DNA from: a virus
Length of the DNA: 29,575 nt
Direction: 5' to 3' (one strand)
Virus record (IMG/VR): IMGVR_UViG_3300025316_000391
Span: 1 to 29,575 of that record
Part shown: in pieces, positions 5,369 through 13,854 of the stretch
Layout of the letters: each line of letters opens with the position of its first letter
Position numbering within the stretch: position 1 is the first letter of the stretch
Program-made: the position numbers and the translations under genes
Notes under the pieces: model-generated
Told to the model about the DNA's origin: nothing
What the model saw: only the letters and a program-made list of their open reading frames with translations
Databases searched by the model: none

Positions 5369-7219
5369 ATGATTGCCGACGCGCTGGACATCCTTGAAAT
5401 CGAACCTGGACCGCCACCGCCTGAAGTGGCGAAGGAATTACAGTGGTTCCGCAACATGCTGGCCGGGAAGTCGGCGGATGAACTGATGGTGCTGGCGTTG
5501 CAGAGTCCCGCCGTCCACTTCGCAACATTCGTCACCATCCGGGACAAGGACAACCGGGAGATCAGACCGGAGCCGAACGTCCTGCAACTGCGGATGAGCA
5601 AGGCGTATGAGACGCTGCGACAGATGGGGGTGAAGGTGAGGATTGTTTGCGTGAAGCCGAGGCGGGCCGGGTGCAGCTCGTTCGCCGCTCATATTGTCTA
5701 TCACCACTCCCAACGGTTCCGCAGCGAGGGAATCACCATCAGCGACATCAAGGCGCACTCTCAGGAATTGATGGAGAAGGTCAGCGGGTATTCCAAGGTT
5801 GACCGCTTCCCGTGGGGACACCGGATCACCGGGGACACCGCCTATTCGCTGGTGTGGGACAATGGATCGAAATGGACAGTCGATACGGCGGAGAATCCCA
5901 ACGCCGGGGTTGGCGGCACCCGGCACCTGGGGCATTTCTCGGAAGTCGCGAAGTGGCCTCAAACGACTGTCAAGAACAGCGAAAAGACGATGGCGGCGGT
6001 GTTGCCGTCACTGTCCGGCAAGGAAACGGTTTGCATTGCCGAGTCCACCCCGGAAGGCGCTCAGGGATGGTTCTACGACACCTACTGCAACGCGGTGACG
6101 CTGGATCAGTTCATTGAAATGCACGCCAAGGGAATCTGTCCCGAAGAGCAATGGGTGAAGGTGTTCGCGGCATGGTGGGAGTTCACGGACAACAAGCGGA
6201 ATGAGCCGGTTTCCGCAGTCGAGATCAACCACTTCAAGGAGACTCTGACCGATGACGAGCGGGAAGGCATCGAGCTTTACGGCTGGTCATGGGAGCAAAT
6301 CGGCTGGCGCAGGGATACGATCCGAAACGTCTGCAACGGAGATTCTCGGGTGTTCAAGTTCTACTACCCGTCCGATGACGTGTCATGTTGGACCGCCAGC
6401 GGCAGCCCGCGCTTCGACATCCCGGCGATCCTCGACATGGAAGCAATCGCCAAGCGGTCAACCTTCGATACCGGATACCTCGTCACCCAGCCGTACAAGA
6501 GGGTTTCTTTCAGTCCCGTGCATGACGGAAGCGGGGAAATCCAGATTGCCGAGCATCCGATGGACGGTTTGCGCTACGTTGTGATAGGAGATCCGGCGAC
6601 CGGTGAAAGCCAGACTATCGGCGCGGACCCTGACAGGAATTCCGTGATGGTTCTCCGGGATGGGTATCACGATAGGGACATGGGGATTTGGAGGCCTGCC
6701 AAGCAGGTTGCGCGGGTGAAAAGCCCGTTTTACTCCGACAACGACATCATGGCCGGTCACATGGCCCGCTTGTCGAAATACTACGGCAACGCGCTTGTCG
6801 CGCTCGAAGTGAACGAGGGTCTTGGAGTTTTGGCCTATCTGAAAGACGCTGGTGTTCCGCTCTACAAGCGCAAACCGGAAAGCGCCCGCCTTGGAACGAT
6901 TGTTGAACAATACGGCTTCAAGCTCTCCAATGATGACCAGCGGCGGTATATCATCGACCGTCTGGCGTCGGCCATCCGCAGCCATGAAATAGAGGTCTTT
7001 AGCTTGGAGACCTGCAAGGAATTGAAGAACTTCGTGGTGAAGAGCAGCGGCAAGGCGGAAGCGGCCAACGGGTGTCACGATGACGATGTGATGTGTCTGG
7101 CGATGGGCTGGACCGTCCTTCCGTCTGCCAGCACGTTCCGGCTGATTAGACGCAAGGAGCACGATCCAAAGGACATGCGCAGTTGGCAGCGGGTCAAACA
7201 CATGGCCGACCTATTCTGA
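5369..7219 (+). CDS. terL: Terminase large subunit
   Basis: A 616-aa DNA-packaging motor. Residues 96-104, KPRRAGCSS, are the Arg-rich Walker A variant typical of large terminases. HFSEVAKW (189-196) gives the Walker B region with its catalytic Glu, and ESTPEG (225-230) fits the coupling motif. The C-terminal nuclease domain begins about residue 403, with Asp408 in VIGDPATGE, further acidic residues around LVALEVNEG, and the terminal metal cluster HDDD at 570-573. Both motor and nuclease motifs are intact, so the protein should be active. It hydrolyses ATP to drive DNA into the prohead and cuts concatemers. The start has no Shine-Dalgarno and follows the late octamer. Confidence 0.93.
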   Translation: MIADALDILEIEPGPPPPEVAKELQWFRNMLAGKSADELMVLALQSPAVHFATFVTIRDKDNREIRPEPNVLQLRMSKAYETLRQMGVKVRIVCVKPRRAGCSSFAAHIVYHHSQRFRSEGITISDIKAHSQELMEKVSGYSKVDRFPWGHRITGDTAYSLVWDNGSKWTVDTAENPNAGVGGTRHLGHFSEVAKWPQTTVKNSEKTMAAVLPSLSGKETVCIAESTPEGAQGWFYDTYCNAVTLDQFIEMHAKGICPEEQWVKVFAAWWEFTDNKRNEPVSAVEINHFKETLTDDEREGIELYGWSWEQIGWRRDTIRNVCNGDSRVFKFYYPSDDVSCWTASGSPRFDIPAILDMEAIAKRSTFDTGYLVTQPYKRVSFSPVHDGSGEIQIAEHPMDGLRYVVIGDPATGESQTIGADPDRNSVMVLRDGYHDRDMGIWRPAKQVARVKSPFYSDNDIMAGHMARLSKYYGNALVALEVNEGLGVLAYLKDAGVPLYKRKPESARLGTIVEQYGFKLSNDDQRRYIIDRLASAIRSHEIEVFSLETCKELKNFVVKSSGKAEAANGCHDDDVMCLAMGWTVLPSASTFRLIRRKEHDPKDMRSWQRVKHMADLF

Positions 7220-7253
7220 TTGACACCCGGCTGGATTCGACCATCATCCGGCC

Positions 7254-7619
7254 ATGAGTGAGGATCAAACCGGCAAAGTGGTGAGGTTTCCGAAGGCATC
7301 CGAGGCTCTGATTGACGTTGAGGCGTTCGCTTCCGATGAAATGCAACGACGGTTCAACGAAATGCGGGACAAGTTCATTGCGAAGTGGCAGGGGGAGGTT
7401 GAGAATGGAATCCAACGCGGCCTGAAACGGCTTGGAATCACGATGGAACAACTGGCTTCCGGGACTTTCGGGCAGTTCGTGATTGAAAATTGCCGCGACG
7501 GATCGACAAACTACGGGATCGAGTTGGCCGGGAATACCACCGTCATTTGCACGATGGCACCGATGTTCAGGAAGAATCCCGAAGACAACCCGAATTTCGT
7601 TGGAGTTGCGCCCGTATAA
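7254..7619 (+). CDS. Hypothetical phage protein
   Basis: A 121-aa protein without a recognised family. The N-terminal half is helical and charged (FASDEMQRRFNEMRDKF and a further amphipathic helix). The C-terminal half looks beta-rich, with NYGIELAGNTTVICTMAP. It follows the large terminase by 34 bases. TTGACA at 7220-7225 could be a -35 box, but no good -10 follows. Its last codons contain the late octamer serving the next gene. Confidence 0.6.
   Translation: MSEDQTGKVVRFPKASEALIDVEAFASDEMQRRFNEMRDKFIAKWQGEVENGIQRGLKRLGITMEQLASGTFGQFVIENCRDGSTNYGIELAGNTTVICTMAPMFRKNPEDNPNFVGVAPV
7606..7613 (+). promoter_or_regulatory. Late-element octamer inside the 3' end of the preceding gene
   Basis: TTGCGCCC is located 46 bases before ATG 7652 and lies within the last codons of the preceding gene. 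It is an exact copy of the octamers at 5324, 17681 and 28621. If it is a promoter it would drive the 61-aa gene and the following tRNA. Confidence 0.45.
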
Positions 7620-7651
7620 CCCGCCCTCGAATAGCCGAAAATCACCCCGCC

Positions 7652-7837
7652 ATGACAAAGCTCACCAAAATCTCACACCACCACGGGCCGATCCATACCG
7701 ATCACACCGTCAACTTCACATTTGAAGGCGACAAGCCAAAGGTCGTTCTGACTCTCACGATTCCCCGGAAATCCACGCCGGCGGCAACCGCTACCCTCAT
7801 CACGGCATTCGTGTCGAAGGTTTCGGCGGTGCCTTGA
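7652..7837 (+). CDS. Hypothetical 61-aa protein
   Basis: A short protein starting MTKLTKISHHHG. It has two or three likely beta strands (TVNFTFEG, KVVLTLTIPR) and a C-terminal helix (ATLITAFVSKV). No family is recognised. It ends nine bases before the tRNA gene, so the two could be in one transcript. Start chosen as the only ATG in the intergenic gap that gives a sensible protein. Confidence 0.55.
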   Translation: MTKLTKISHHHGPIHTDHTVNFTFEGDKPKVVLTLTIPRKSTPAATATLITAFVSKVSAVP

Positions 7838-7845
7838 ATTTCAAC

Positions 7846-7919
7846 CGCAGGTAAGACAATTGGTAAGTCCCGAGGCCCATACCCTCGTCATGCGAGTTCG
7901 ATTCCCGCACCTGCAACCA
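7846..7919 (+). tRNA. tRNA with anticodon CAT, initiator-like features
   Basis: The cloverleaf runs as follows. The acceptor is 7846-7852 with 7909-7915, of which six positions pair and C1 opposes A72. The D stem GAC/GTC (7855-7857, 7867-7869) gives A11-U24. The anticodon stem CGAGG/CCTCG surrounds loop CCCATAC (7876-7882). The T stem is GCGAG/CCCGC with one A-C mismatch, T loop TTCGATT. A73 and CCA are encoded. The C1-A72 mismatch and A11-U24 pair are hallmarks of bacterial initiator tRNA, but the three G-C pairs of the anticodon stem are only partly present (positions 30 and 31). A8 and C33 replace the nearly universal U8 and U33. It may be a phage initiator-type tRNA, a Met or Ile2 tRNA, or a decaying gene. 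Confidence 0.75.
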
Positions 7920-8054
7920 ATTTCCCCAATCCCTCGGGGTAACGGATAAGCCGTCAAGAGTCCGTAAAAGCGGGCGGTTCTATGGTTTTTCATCCCGCCG
8001 ATCAGGCTGGCCCGGCAGTCTCCGAATCACGGCCCGGTGCAATTTCCCCTCTTA

Positions 8055-8080
8055 ATGCGCCCCTAAGTTCACAGGGGCGC
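8055..8080 (+). promoter_or_regulatory. Late-element octamer variant within a hairpin
   Basis: ATGCGCCC (8055-8062) lies 45 bases before ATG 8100 and differs by one base from the other four late octamers. Here it is part of a perfect 8-bp inverted repeat, GCGCCCCT (8057-8064) with AGGGGCGC (8073-8080), loop 8 bases. The rest of 7920-8099 holds no gene I can support. Confidence 0.45.
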
Positions 8081-8099
8081 GGGTGTTCACATTCCCGGC

Positions 8100-11000
8100 A
8101 TGTCCACATGGCGCGATTTCAACGACCCGGAAGTCGATCAGTATTTCCAGCAAGCCAGACAGGGATTTGTCGGGGTTGATCCTCAGTCGCAGACGATGGC
8201 TCGGAGCACGTCGAATCCGAGGCTGGCGGCAGAAGGACAGCGGCAGCTTGCGCAGCAGGATCAAGCGAACCAGCAGAGGGTAGCGCAGGCCGCGCAGGAT
8301 CAAGCCAGACAGGCGGCGGAGACTCAGCGGGACAATCTGAGGCAGCAGGACGCTCAAAGCCGGATGATGGCGCAGGTGACGGCGCAGAAGGCCAAGCAGG
8401 CGGAAGCTGAAAGGTTGCGTCAGGTGCGGATGATGAAGGCGCAGGGAGTCAAAGGCGCGACCGATCCGATCACCGGCCATCAAAGCGTCGCCACCAACCC
8501 GGACGGCTCGCCTGAATACAAAACCGGAAAACTCCCCGGGACGGTCGGGGTGCAGACGCCGGAATCGGCCAACATGGATTTGACGAAGGCGATTGTTGGC
8601 GCTCCGACTGGCGACATTACGGGAGTCACCGGGGCGGAGAATGTTCAACCCGGACACGTTTACCGCAACCCATACGGGGAAACGAAAGCCGTGGTTGACA
8701 AGACCCAAACCGACCCGAAGACCGGGCAGATTTACACCGAAGAAAAAGACTCTTTCGGCGCTCCGGTGCGAGTTGTGACCGGCCATGACCCGCGCTGGCA
8801 GGAAAAGAACGACCTGAAACAAGACCAGTTGCGGGCGGATTTCGGAAGGAATCAGATCATTCAGGCGATCAACAATCATGCGACGGCATGGACTCCGGCA
8901 GCGAAGGCGTTCAAGGAAGCCAAGAAGAATCTGGAAGCGTTCAAGGAGGATGAGTGGAAGATGAATCCAGATTTAGGCATTTTGGAGCGTCAAAATCTTC
9001 TTACTGGAAAAACGGAGCGCATGAACGACCCGGAAGCCAAGGTCGCGAGAGACAAGGCGCTCGCCAAGGCGAAGCAGGACTACGCCATCGCCAAGAAAGC
9101 CTACGACCCGGAGCTTGCGAAGCATGATGCGCTGGTCAAAGCGCACAACGCGGCCTATGCTCAGCAGCTTTCCTTGCGGGCGCGGCGAATCAAGCTGGAG
9201 CTGAATCTCCCGGAAGATGATGCAGGAACCGCTGAAATCCTAGCCGGGGCGGAGATGGGGCAAGAATCTGGTATTGATCCGGTGGTTCACGGCTACATCA
9301 ACGGCACGGATGACGAGGAATCGGACGGCGAGGGCGCTCAATTACCGAAATCGGATGGAAAAGTATCAAATGATACTTTGCCGCAATCACCGCAACCAAA
9401 CACTGCGGATGGCACAAAACCGAAACAGGATGGGAAGCCTGTGCCAGAATCCCAGGAATCTTCAGACTCTGGCACAAATCCGCCGGCTCAGGCTGAACCC
9501 CCCGTGCCAAAATCGCTTGCCGCGATGAACGACCAGGACAAGGTGGCGGCAATCTCGCAATCCATCGGGGGACTAAAGAATCCTGAGAAGATCAAGATCA
9601 ACACGTCGGAATCAGGGATTTCCGAAGTCACGCGAGGCCCAGCCGGTGATGACCAAATCGGATTCCTGACCCATGACGGAAAAGGAAACCCGTTCTTCCA
9701 CCTTGTGAACTCCAAGGCGGGGATGGAGATAGCCCGCAACGTCGTTCCGTCAACCGATGGGATTCCGCTCTACCTGCAACGCGCTCCTGGAGTCGATTCG
9801 CAAGGCCCGCTCAAGGACGCTGAATTCGTCGCTTCCGTGTTCGACGCTCTCGGACAGTCTAAAAACAAGGACGATTCGGAAGCTCTGAATCAGGAAATCA
9901 TCAAACTTGGTGCCAGTCCTGAACAGGTTGCCGAAAAGGTTCGCAAGGGTGAATTGTCCATCCAATCTGGCGAGGCGCTGGTGAAGGGGCTTTACGGCCT
10001 GAGTCTCAAACCGGAAGATCCAGGCGACCCGAAAGTCTTTCACAAGTGGTTTGTCGAGCAACCGGCGGAAGTCCAAAAGGCATGGAAGAATGCCGCAACC
10101 ATCGAGGATAGCGAGGCCATCAAGGCGGATTTCGTCAAGCAGTGGGCGAAGGACAACGCTTGGAAGCCGACCGTCGATCAGGGGTTCTTGGATCGCGAAT
10201 GGAAGCGGATGATGCCGGGACGACCTGCGGAGGGTCAGCTTGAAACCGCCGGTCGCGGATTGGTGATGAATACCATCCCGGCAATCGGGACGGTCATTGG
10301 TGCGGCAATAGGCGGGTTGCTAGGTATTCCAAGCGGACCAGGAGAATTTGCAGCCGTTACCGCTGGAGGAATGGCCGGCGCGACCGCCGCCGCGTCACTT
10401 CAAAAGCGCGTGTTCTCAGCCGTCTTTGGTCCCGGAGCGATGAAGGAAATGGAACTTCAGCAAGCGGCGAATGCCAAAAAGAATCCCGGTTCCGAAATGC
10501 TCGGAACGATGGCACCGCTTTTGATTTCATGCCTTGGGAATCCGGTTGGCGGATCGGTGAAGGTTGAAGGGAAATTGCTTGGTAAGGCGCTCACGGAATC
10601 CGGCAAAGCCGCCATCGCGGCTGGCAAAGCCGCTCCGAAACTTGAAGCCGTCGCTCAGAACTTCGCAACCGGGGTACGTGTCGGCGGAGCTGAAAAGCTC
10701 ACCGATTGGGTGAACGACAAAAAGAACCCGGACGGCTCACCGATCAACGTCCTTTCGGTGATGAACTCCATGGCGCGTGGCGGGGTGACTTTCGGATCGC
10801 TTGGCTTCGCGCCAGAGGCAGTTTCCATGTTGCCAATCGCCAAGAACATTCTGGTCAAGGCCGGGGTGCGTGGAACGTCCGACGCGGCCCTGATGACACT
10901 TTCCGGCGTCATGTATGACTCCATCACCAAGGGCGAGTTGCCGGACTGGAAGAAGGCGGCAGATGAATTCAAGGGTAGTATCACCCCGTTTGTGTTGCAA

Positions 11001-12416
11001 AACCTCGTCATGGGCGCTCTTCACCGTTCCGTTACCGGCATGCCGGAACCGGGAAAACCAGGCGAGAAACCACCGCCGGACGCTACCGGAGAAGCGCCAG
11101 CTCCGAAGCCGATCATTCCTACCGATGGGACGGGCGGAAAAGCCGCCGAACCGCCGCCAGTCGAAGGCGAGTCTCCGACACCTCCAACCGATCAACCTCC
11201 TATCCCTGAACCACCGAAGGAAACCGGAAAACAAATCGTTGGCCGGAAGATGATCGTCCGGTCACTCATGAAGCAAGGGGTTTCTGAGGAACACGCCAAT
11301 GAATTCGCGAACCGCTGGAACGGCGATCTATCGAAATACGACAACGTGGAAGGATTCACACAGGCGGCAAGGGATGCGTTCAAGGAAATCGGCGGAGTTT
11401 TCCCGAACGAGGTTGAAACCAAGCCGGAAGATTTCACTTCATGGAAGAATCAACGTGACGGCATAACCGATGAACAGGCCAGAACCAACGCGGAGAATAC
11501 CCGCCTGCAAAACGAGCGGTTGAAGAACGAGGCGCACGACCAGAACGCCAAGGCGCTTGGAGAATTCAAGAAGCCAACACCCAATGAGCCGAACAATCAA
11601 ACGACCCCGACCGAACCCCCGGCGGTGGCGGAGGTGCCAGTGTCAGACGTGCCAGTTGGGGAGACACCACCCGCGAGTGTTGAGCCAGTTGAAGGAAGTG
11701 CTGCGCCGGTTGGGGATTCCGAAGCGAAAGCCGAAGCTCCGGTAACGAAGCCGGAAATGAAACAGGCGCAGTCTCGAAAAGAAATCATCGAAGCAAAGAA
11801 GCAAACGGCCCGCGACATCATGGCCAAGAATGACGCGGACCGGATGGCTAAAGACGCTAAGGATCGCAACAAGTTTCCCGGTAGGGATTACTCGGTTTCG
11901 CCGAACTCAATAGCCATCCAGCCGCGTGGTCTCGACACTGAACCGCTGTCCGATAAAGTATTCACCTACCCGTATGACGGGACGGCGGAGGATGCAGCCA
12001 AGGTTGGAGCGAAGGCTTTCAAGGAACTTAATGAGCGGTTTCCAGAGATGAGTCAGCGCGAAAGCGTGTTCATTGGATCGGGCGAGGATGGGATGACACG
12101 GCACCGCATGGAAATGGATTTCGTCCATGACAAAGTAAAGGTGACAACGATAGGCAAGGAGCAGGGAAAAGTCTCCGCGCCGGAGACTCCTGCTGCTGAC
12201 GAGACTCCGAAGGAAACGAAAGCGGAAACGAATCCCGCAGAATCCCAGACCGGCAACCCAGAGCTTGACGCCCACATTGAAACCATCACCAAGGGCAAGT
12301 CAAAGGCGGCGCGTGAGGTTAGAAACAGACTTTCCAAAGCTGATTACGAATCAGACGCTTTGAGCGACCACAAGGAAACCAAGGCGGAATACCTCCGCCG
12401 CATCATTTGCGGATAA
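8100..12416 (+). CDS. Giant virion or ejection-type protein (large polyvalent protein-like), 1438 aa
   Basis: A 1438-aa protein. The N-terminus (about 1-125) is Gln/Ala-rich and strongly coiled-coil, opening with WRDFNDPEVDQYF. Residues about 240-360 are charged helices. About 400-475 is a Pro/Ser-rich linker. A Gly/Ala-rich hydrophobic stretch (about 718-770, including IGTVIGAAIGGLLGIPSG) could insert in a membrane. Further Pro-rich linkers lie near 985-1035 and 1160-1220, and a small alpha/beta domain near 1260-1360. This multi-domain pattern resembles large polyvalent or ejection proteins of podoviruses that enter the host with DNA. No enzymatic motif is clear. It starts a late unit after the octamer and is followed three bases later by the ATP-grasp gene. 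Confidence 0.6.
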   Translation: MSTWRDFNDPEVDQYFQQARQGFVGVDPQSQTMARSTSNPRLAAEGQRQLAQQDQANQQRVAQAAQDQARQAAETQRDNLRQQDAQSRMMAQVTAQKAKQAEAERLRQVRMMKAQGVKGATDPITGHQSVATNPDGSPEYKTGKLPGTVGVQTPESANMDLTKAIVGAPTGDITGVTGAENVQPGHVYRNPYGETKAVVDKTQTDPKTGQIYTEEKDSFGAPVRVVTGHDPRWQEKNDLKQDQLRADFGRNQIIQAINNHATAWTPAAKAFKEAKKNLEAFKEDEWKMNPDLGILERQNLLTGKTERMNDPEAKVARDKALAKAKQDYAIAKKAYDPELAKHDALVKAHNAAYAQQLSLRARRIKLELNLPEDDAGTAEILAGAEMGQESGIDPVVHGYINGTDDEESDGEGAQLPKSDGKVSNDTLPQSPQPNTADGTKPKQDGKPVPESQESSDSGTNPPAQAEPPVPKSLAAMNDQDKVAAISQSIGGLKNPEKIKINTSESGISEVTRGPAGDDQIGFLTHDGKGNPFFHLVNSKAGMEIARNVVPSTDGIPLYLQRAPGVDSQGPLKDAEFVASVFDALGQSKNKDDSEALNQEIIKLGASPEQVAEKVRKGELSIQSGEALVKGLYGLSLKPEDPGDPKVFHKWFVEQPAEVQKAWKNAATIEDSEAIKADFVKQWAKDNAWKPTVDQGFLDREWKRMMPGRPAEGQLETAGRGLVMNTIPAIGTVIGAAIGGLLGIPSGPGEFAAVTAGGMAGATAAASLQKRVFSAVFGPGAMKEMELQQAANAKKNPGSEMLGTMAPLLISCLGNPVGGSVKVEGKLLGKALTESGKAAIAAGKAAPKLEAVAQNFATGVRVGGAEKLTDWVNDKKNPDGSPINVLSVMNSMARGGVTFGSLGFAPEAVSMLPIAKNILVKAGVRGTSDAALMTLSGVMYDSITKGELPDWKKAADEFKGSITPFVLQNLVMGALHRSVTGMPEPGKPGEKPPPDATGEAPAPKPIIPTDGTGGKAAEPPPVEGESPTPPTDQPPIPEPPKETGKQIVGRKMIVRSLMKQGVSEEHANEFANRWNGDLSKYDNVEGFTQAARDAFKEIGGVFPNEVETKPEDFTSWKNQRDGITDEQARTNAENTRLQNERLKNEAHDQNAKALGEFKKPTPNEPNNQTTPTEPPAVAEVPVSDVPVGETPPASVEPVEGSAAPVGDSEAKAEAPVTKPEMKQAQSRKEIIEAKKQTARDIMAKNDADRMAKDAKDRNKFPGRDYSVSPNSIAIQPRGLDTEPLSDKVFTYPYDGTAEDAAKVGAKAFKELNERFPEMSQRESVFIGSGEDGMTRHRMEMDFVHDKVKVTTIGKEQGKVSAPETPAADETPKETKAETNPAESQTGNPELDAHIETITKGKSKAAREVRNRLSKADYESDALSDHKETKAEYLRRIICG

Positions 12417-12419
12417 CCT

Positions 12420-13688
12420 ATGAAAAAGACCAAAGACGTAACCTGCATGGTCGTGGACACCGGAATCTTCGTGGATGCCGCCGTGATGCTGGCAAAGAGC
12501 ATGAAGAAGGTCTATTACTGCAATCCCGGCTGGGTGAGCGGGACACCCCGGCAGAATGACGCTGAGATCGGCAGAGGTCTGGAAGGCATCGAGGTTGTGA
12601 GTGACGTTCACGATCACTTTGACGATGTGGATTTGTATGTGTTCTTCGACATATACTTTGGAACCCTGCAAGTCTGGCTGGAAGGCCAAGGCAAGGCCGT
12701 GTGGGGCAGCCGGATGGCCGAAGAACTGGAGATCGACCGGATCAAGTGCCGCGAGCAGATGAAGGAAAAGGGTTTGCCGGTGGCACCCTACCAAGTCATC
12801 ACCGGCATGGAGAAGCTGCGGGCATTCCTCAAAACCCACGGTGACAAATACGTCAAGACGAACAAATGGCGCGGCACCATGGAAACCCTCTACGCGAAGG
12901 ATTACCGCTACATCAAGCCGCGTCTGGACAAGCTGGAATACGATCTTGGTCCGTTCTCTCAATCAACCAGGTTCCTTGTCGAGGACGCATTGCCCGACCG
13001 GATCGAGCTTGGAATCGACACATGGTGCATCGACGGGAAGTTCCCGGATTGTTCCCTCACCGGGATCGAAATCAAGGATTGCGCCTACGTTGGGAGGATG
13101 ATGGAGCGTGAGAACATCCCCGAGCCGGTGCGGAGATTCACCGAAACATTCACGCCTGACTTCAAGAAGGCTGGTTATCGCGGATTCATCAGCGACGAAA
13201 CACGAATCGGCAAGGACAAGGTTCCCTACATGATCGACGCGACCATGAGGATGCCATCGCCTCCCGGAGAGCTTTACAGCTTCATGTTCACCAACTTCGC
13301 GGACATCGTTTGGTATGGAGCCAACGGCAAGGTCATCGAGCCGGAAGAGCGCGCCGAGTTCGGAGTTCAAGCGGTCATTCACTCGTCATGGGCGATGGAG
13401 AACTTCCAGCCGATCATCATCCCTGAGAAGTTCCGCGATCAGGTGCGGATTCACAATGCCATCCGCATCGGCGAGGAATACTACGTGCTACCCCAGGACT
13501 CGCCCGCTGAGATCGTCGGCAGCGTAGTAGCCTGCGGCGACTCCTACGAGGCGTGTTTCGATGAGATCAAGGCCATCACCAAGGAAATCGACGGCTACCA
13601 GATCGAGGTTGACGTTGAGGCGTTCGACAAGGCCGAGGAGCAGCTTGCGAAAGCTGAGAAGATGGGATTCAACTTTCTGACAAAATGA
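12420..13688 (+). CDS. ATP-grasp ligase, PurD-like
   Basis: A 422-aa protein resembling the ATP-grasp part of glycinamide ribonucleotide synthetase. VWGSRMAEELEIDRIKCRE (94-112) starts the grasp domain, followed by EKGLPVAPYQVI (116-127). Lys146 in KYVKTN fits the ATP-contacting Lys. RFLVEDALP (184-192) aligns with the hinge-region strand. GYRGFISDETRI then IDATMRM (272-278) give the late metal/phosphate-binding region, with Asp273 and Arg277, where many relatives have Glu/Asn/Arg. ATP-grasp enzymes join a carboxylate to an amine through an acyl phosphate; the substrate here is unknown. The gene sits between two giant virion-type genes and shares a four-base overlap with the next gene, which suggests a late role such as modifying a virion protein. 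Confidence 0.7.
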   Translation: MKKTKDVTCMVVDTGIFVDAAVMLAKSMKKVYYCNPGWVSGTPRQNDAEIGRGLEGIEVVSDVHDHFDDVDLYVFFDIYFGTLQVWLEGQGKAVWGSRMAEELEIDRIKCREQMKEKGLPVAPYQVITGMEKLRAFLKTHGDKYVKTNKWRGTMETLYAKDYRYIKPRLDKLEYDLGPFSQSTRFLVEDALPDRIELGIDTWCIDGKFPDCSLTGIEIKDCAYVGRMMERENIPEPVRRFTETFTPDFKKAGYRGFISDETRIGKDKVPYMIDATMRMPSPPGELYSFMFTNFADIVWYGANGKVIEPEERAEFGVQAVIHSSWAMENFQPIIIPEKFRDQVRIHNAIRIGEEYYVLPQDSPAEIVGSVVACGDSYEACFDEIKAITKEIDGYQIEVDVEAFDKAEEQLAKAEKMGFNFLTK

Positions 13689-13840
13689 GCTTCGACCGCA
13701 TACCATTCGATGAATCCGACCCGCAAGACCCGCTGGACCGGCTTGGGACATGGGAAGCGGCAAGGTCGGGAGTTTCGGTTGAACCCGACTCCGCGCCTGC
13801 TTTCGATGAAGATGAAGACGAAGATGATGACGGCCTTTGA
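13685..13840 (+). CDS. Hyperacidic 51-aa protein
   Basis: A 51-aa frame beginning MSFDRIPFDESDPQ and ending in an uninterrupted acidic run (DEDEDEDDD, then GL). The start overlaps the ATP-grasp stop (ATGA, 13685-13688), and the next good ATG follows 14 bases after its stop, so it fills the gap neatly. No family is recognised. Possible roles are a protein chaperone or DNA mimic, but this rests on charge alone. Confidence 0.6.
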   Translation: MSFDRIPFDESDPQDPLDRLGTWEAARSGVSVEPDSAPAFDEDEDEDDDGL

Positions 13841-13854
13841 ACCACCCTACCGCT

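Noticed and set aside
4831-5601. Leftward open frame of 256 codons opposite the HTH and terminase genes
   Set aside because: Runs across the promoter-like gap and two supported rightward genes; composition typical of an antisense shadow.
6458-7201. Leftward open frame of 247 codons opposite the terminase C-terminus
   Set aside because: The opposite strand encodes the terminase nuclease domain with intact catalytic residues.
7846-7919. Reading the CAT tRNA as plain elongator Met or Ile2
   Set aside because: Not excluded, but C1-A72 and A11-U24 favour initiator type; left as an open question and not named in the call.
8052-8879. Leftward open frame of 275 codons opposite the start of the giant gene
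   Set aside because: Arg/Leu-rich product without a domain; it would also run through the late octamer hairpin.
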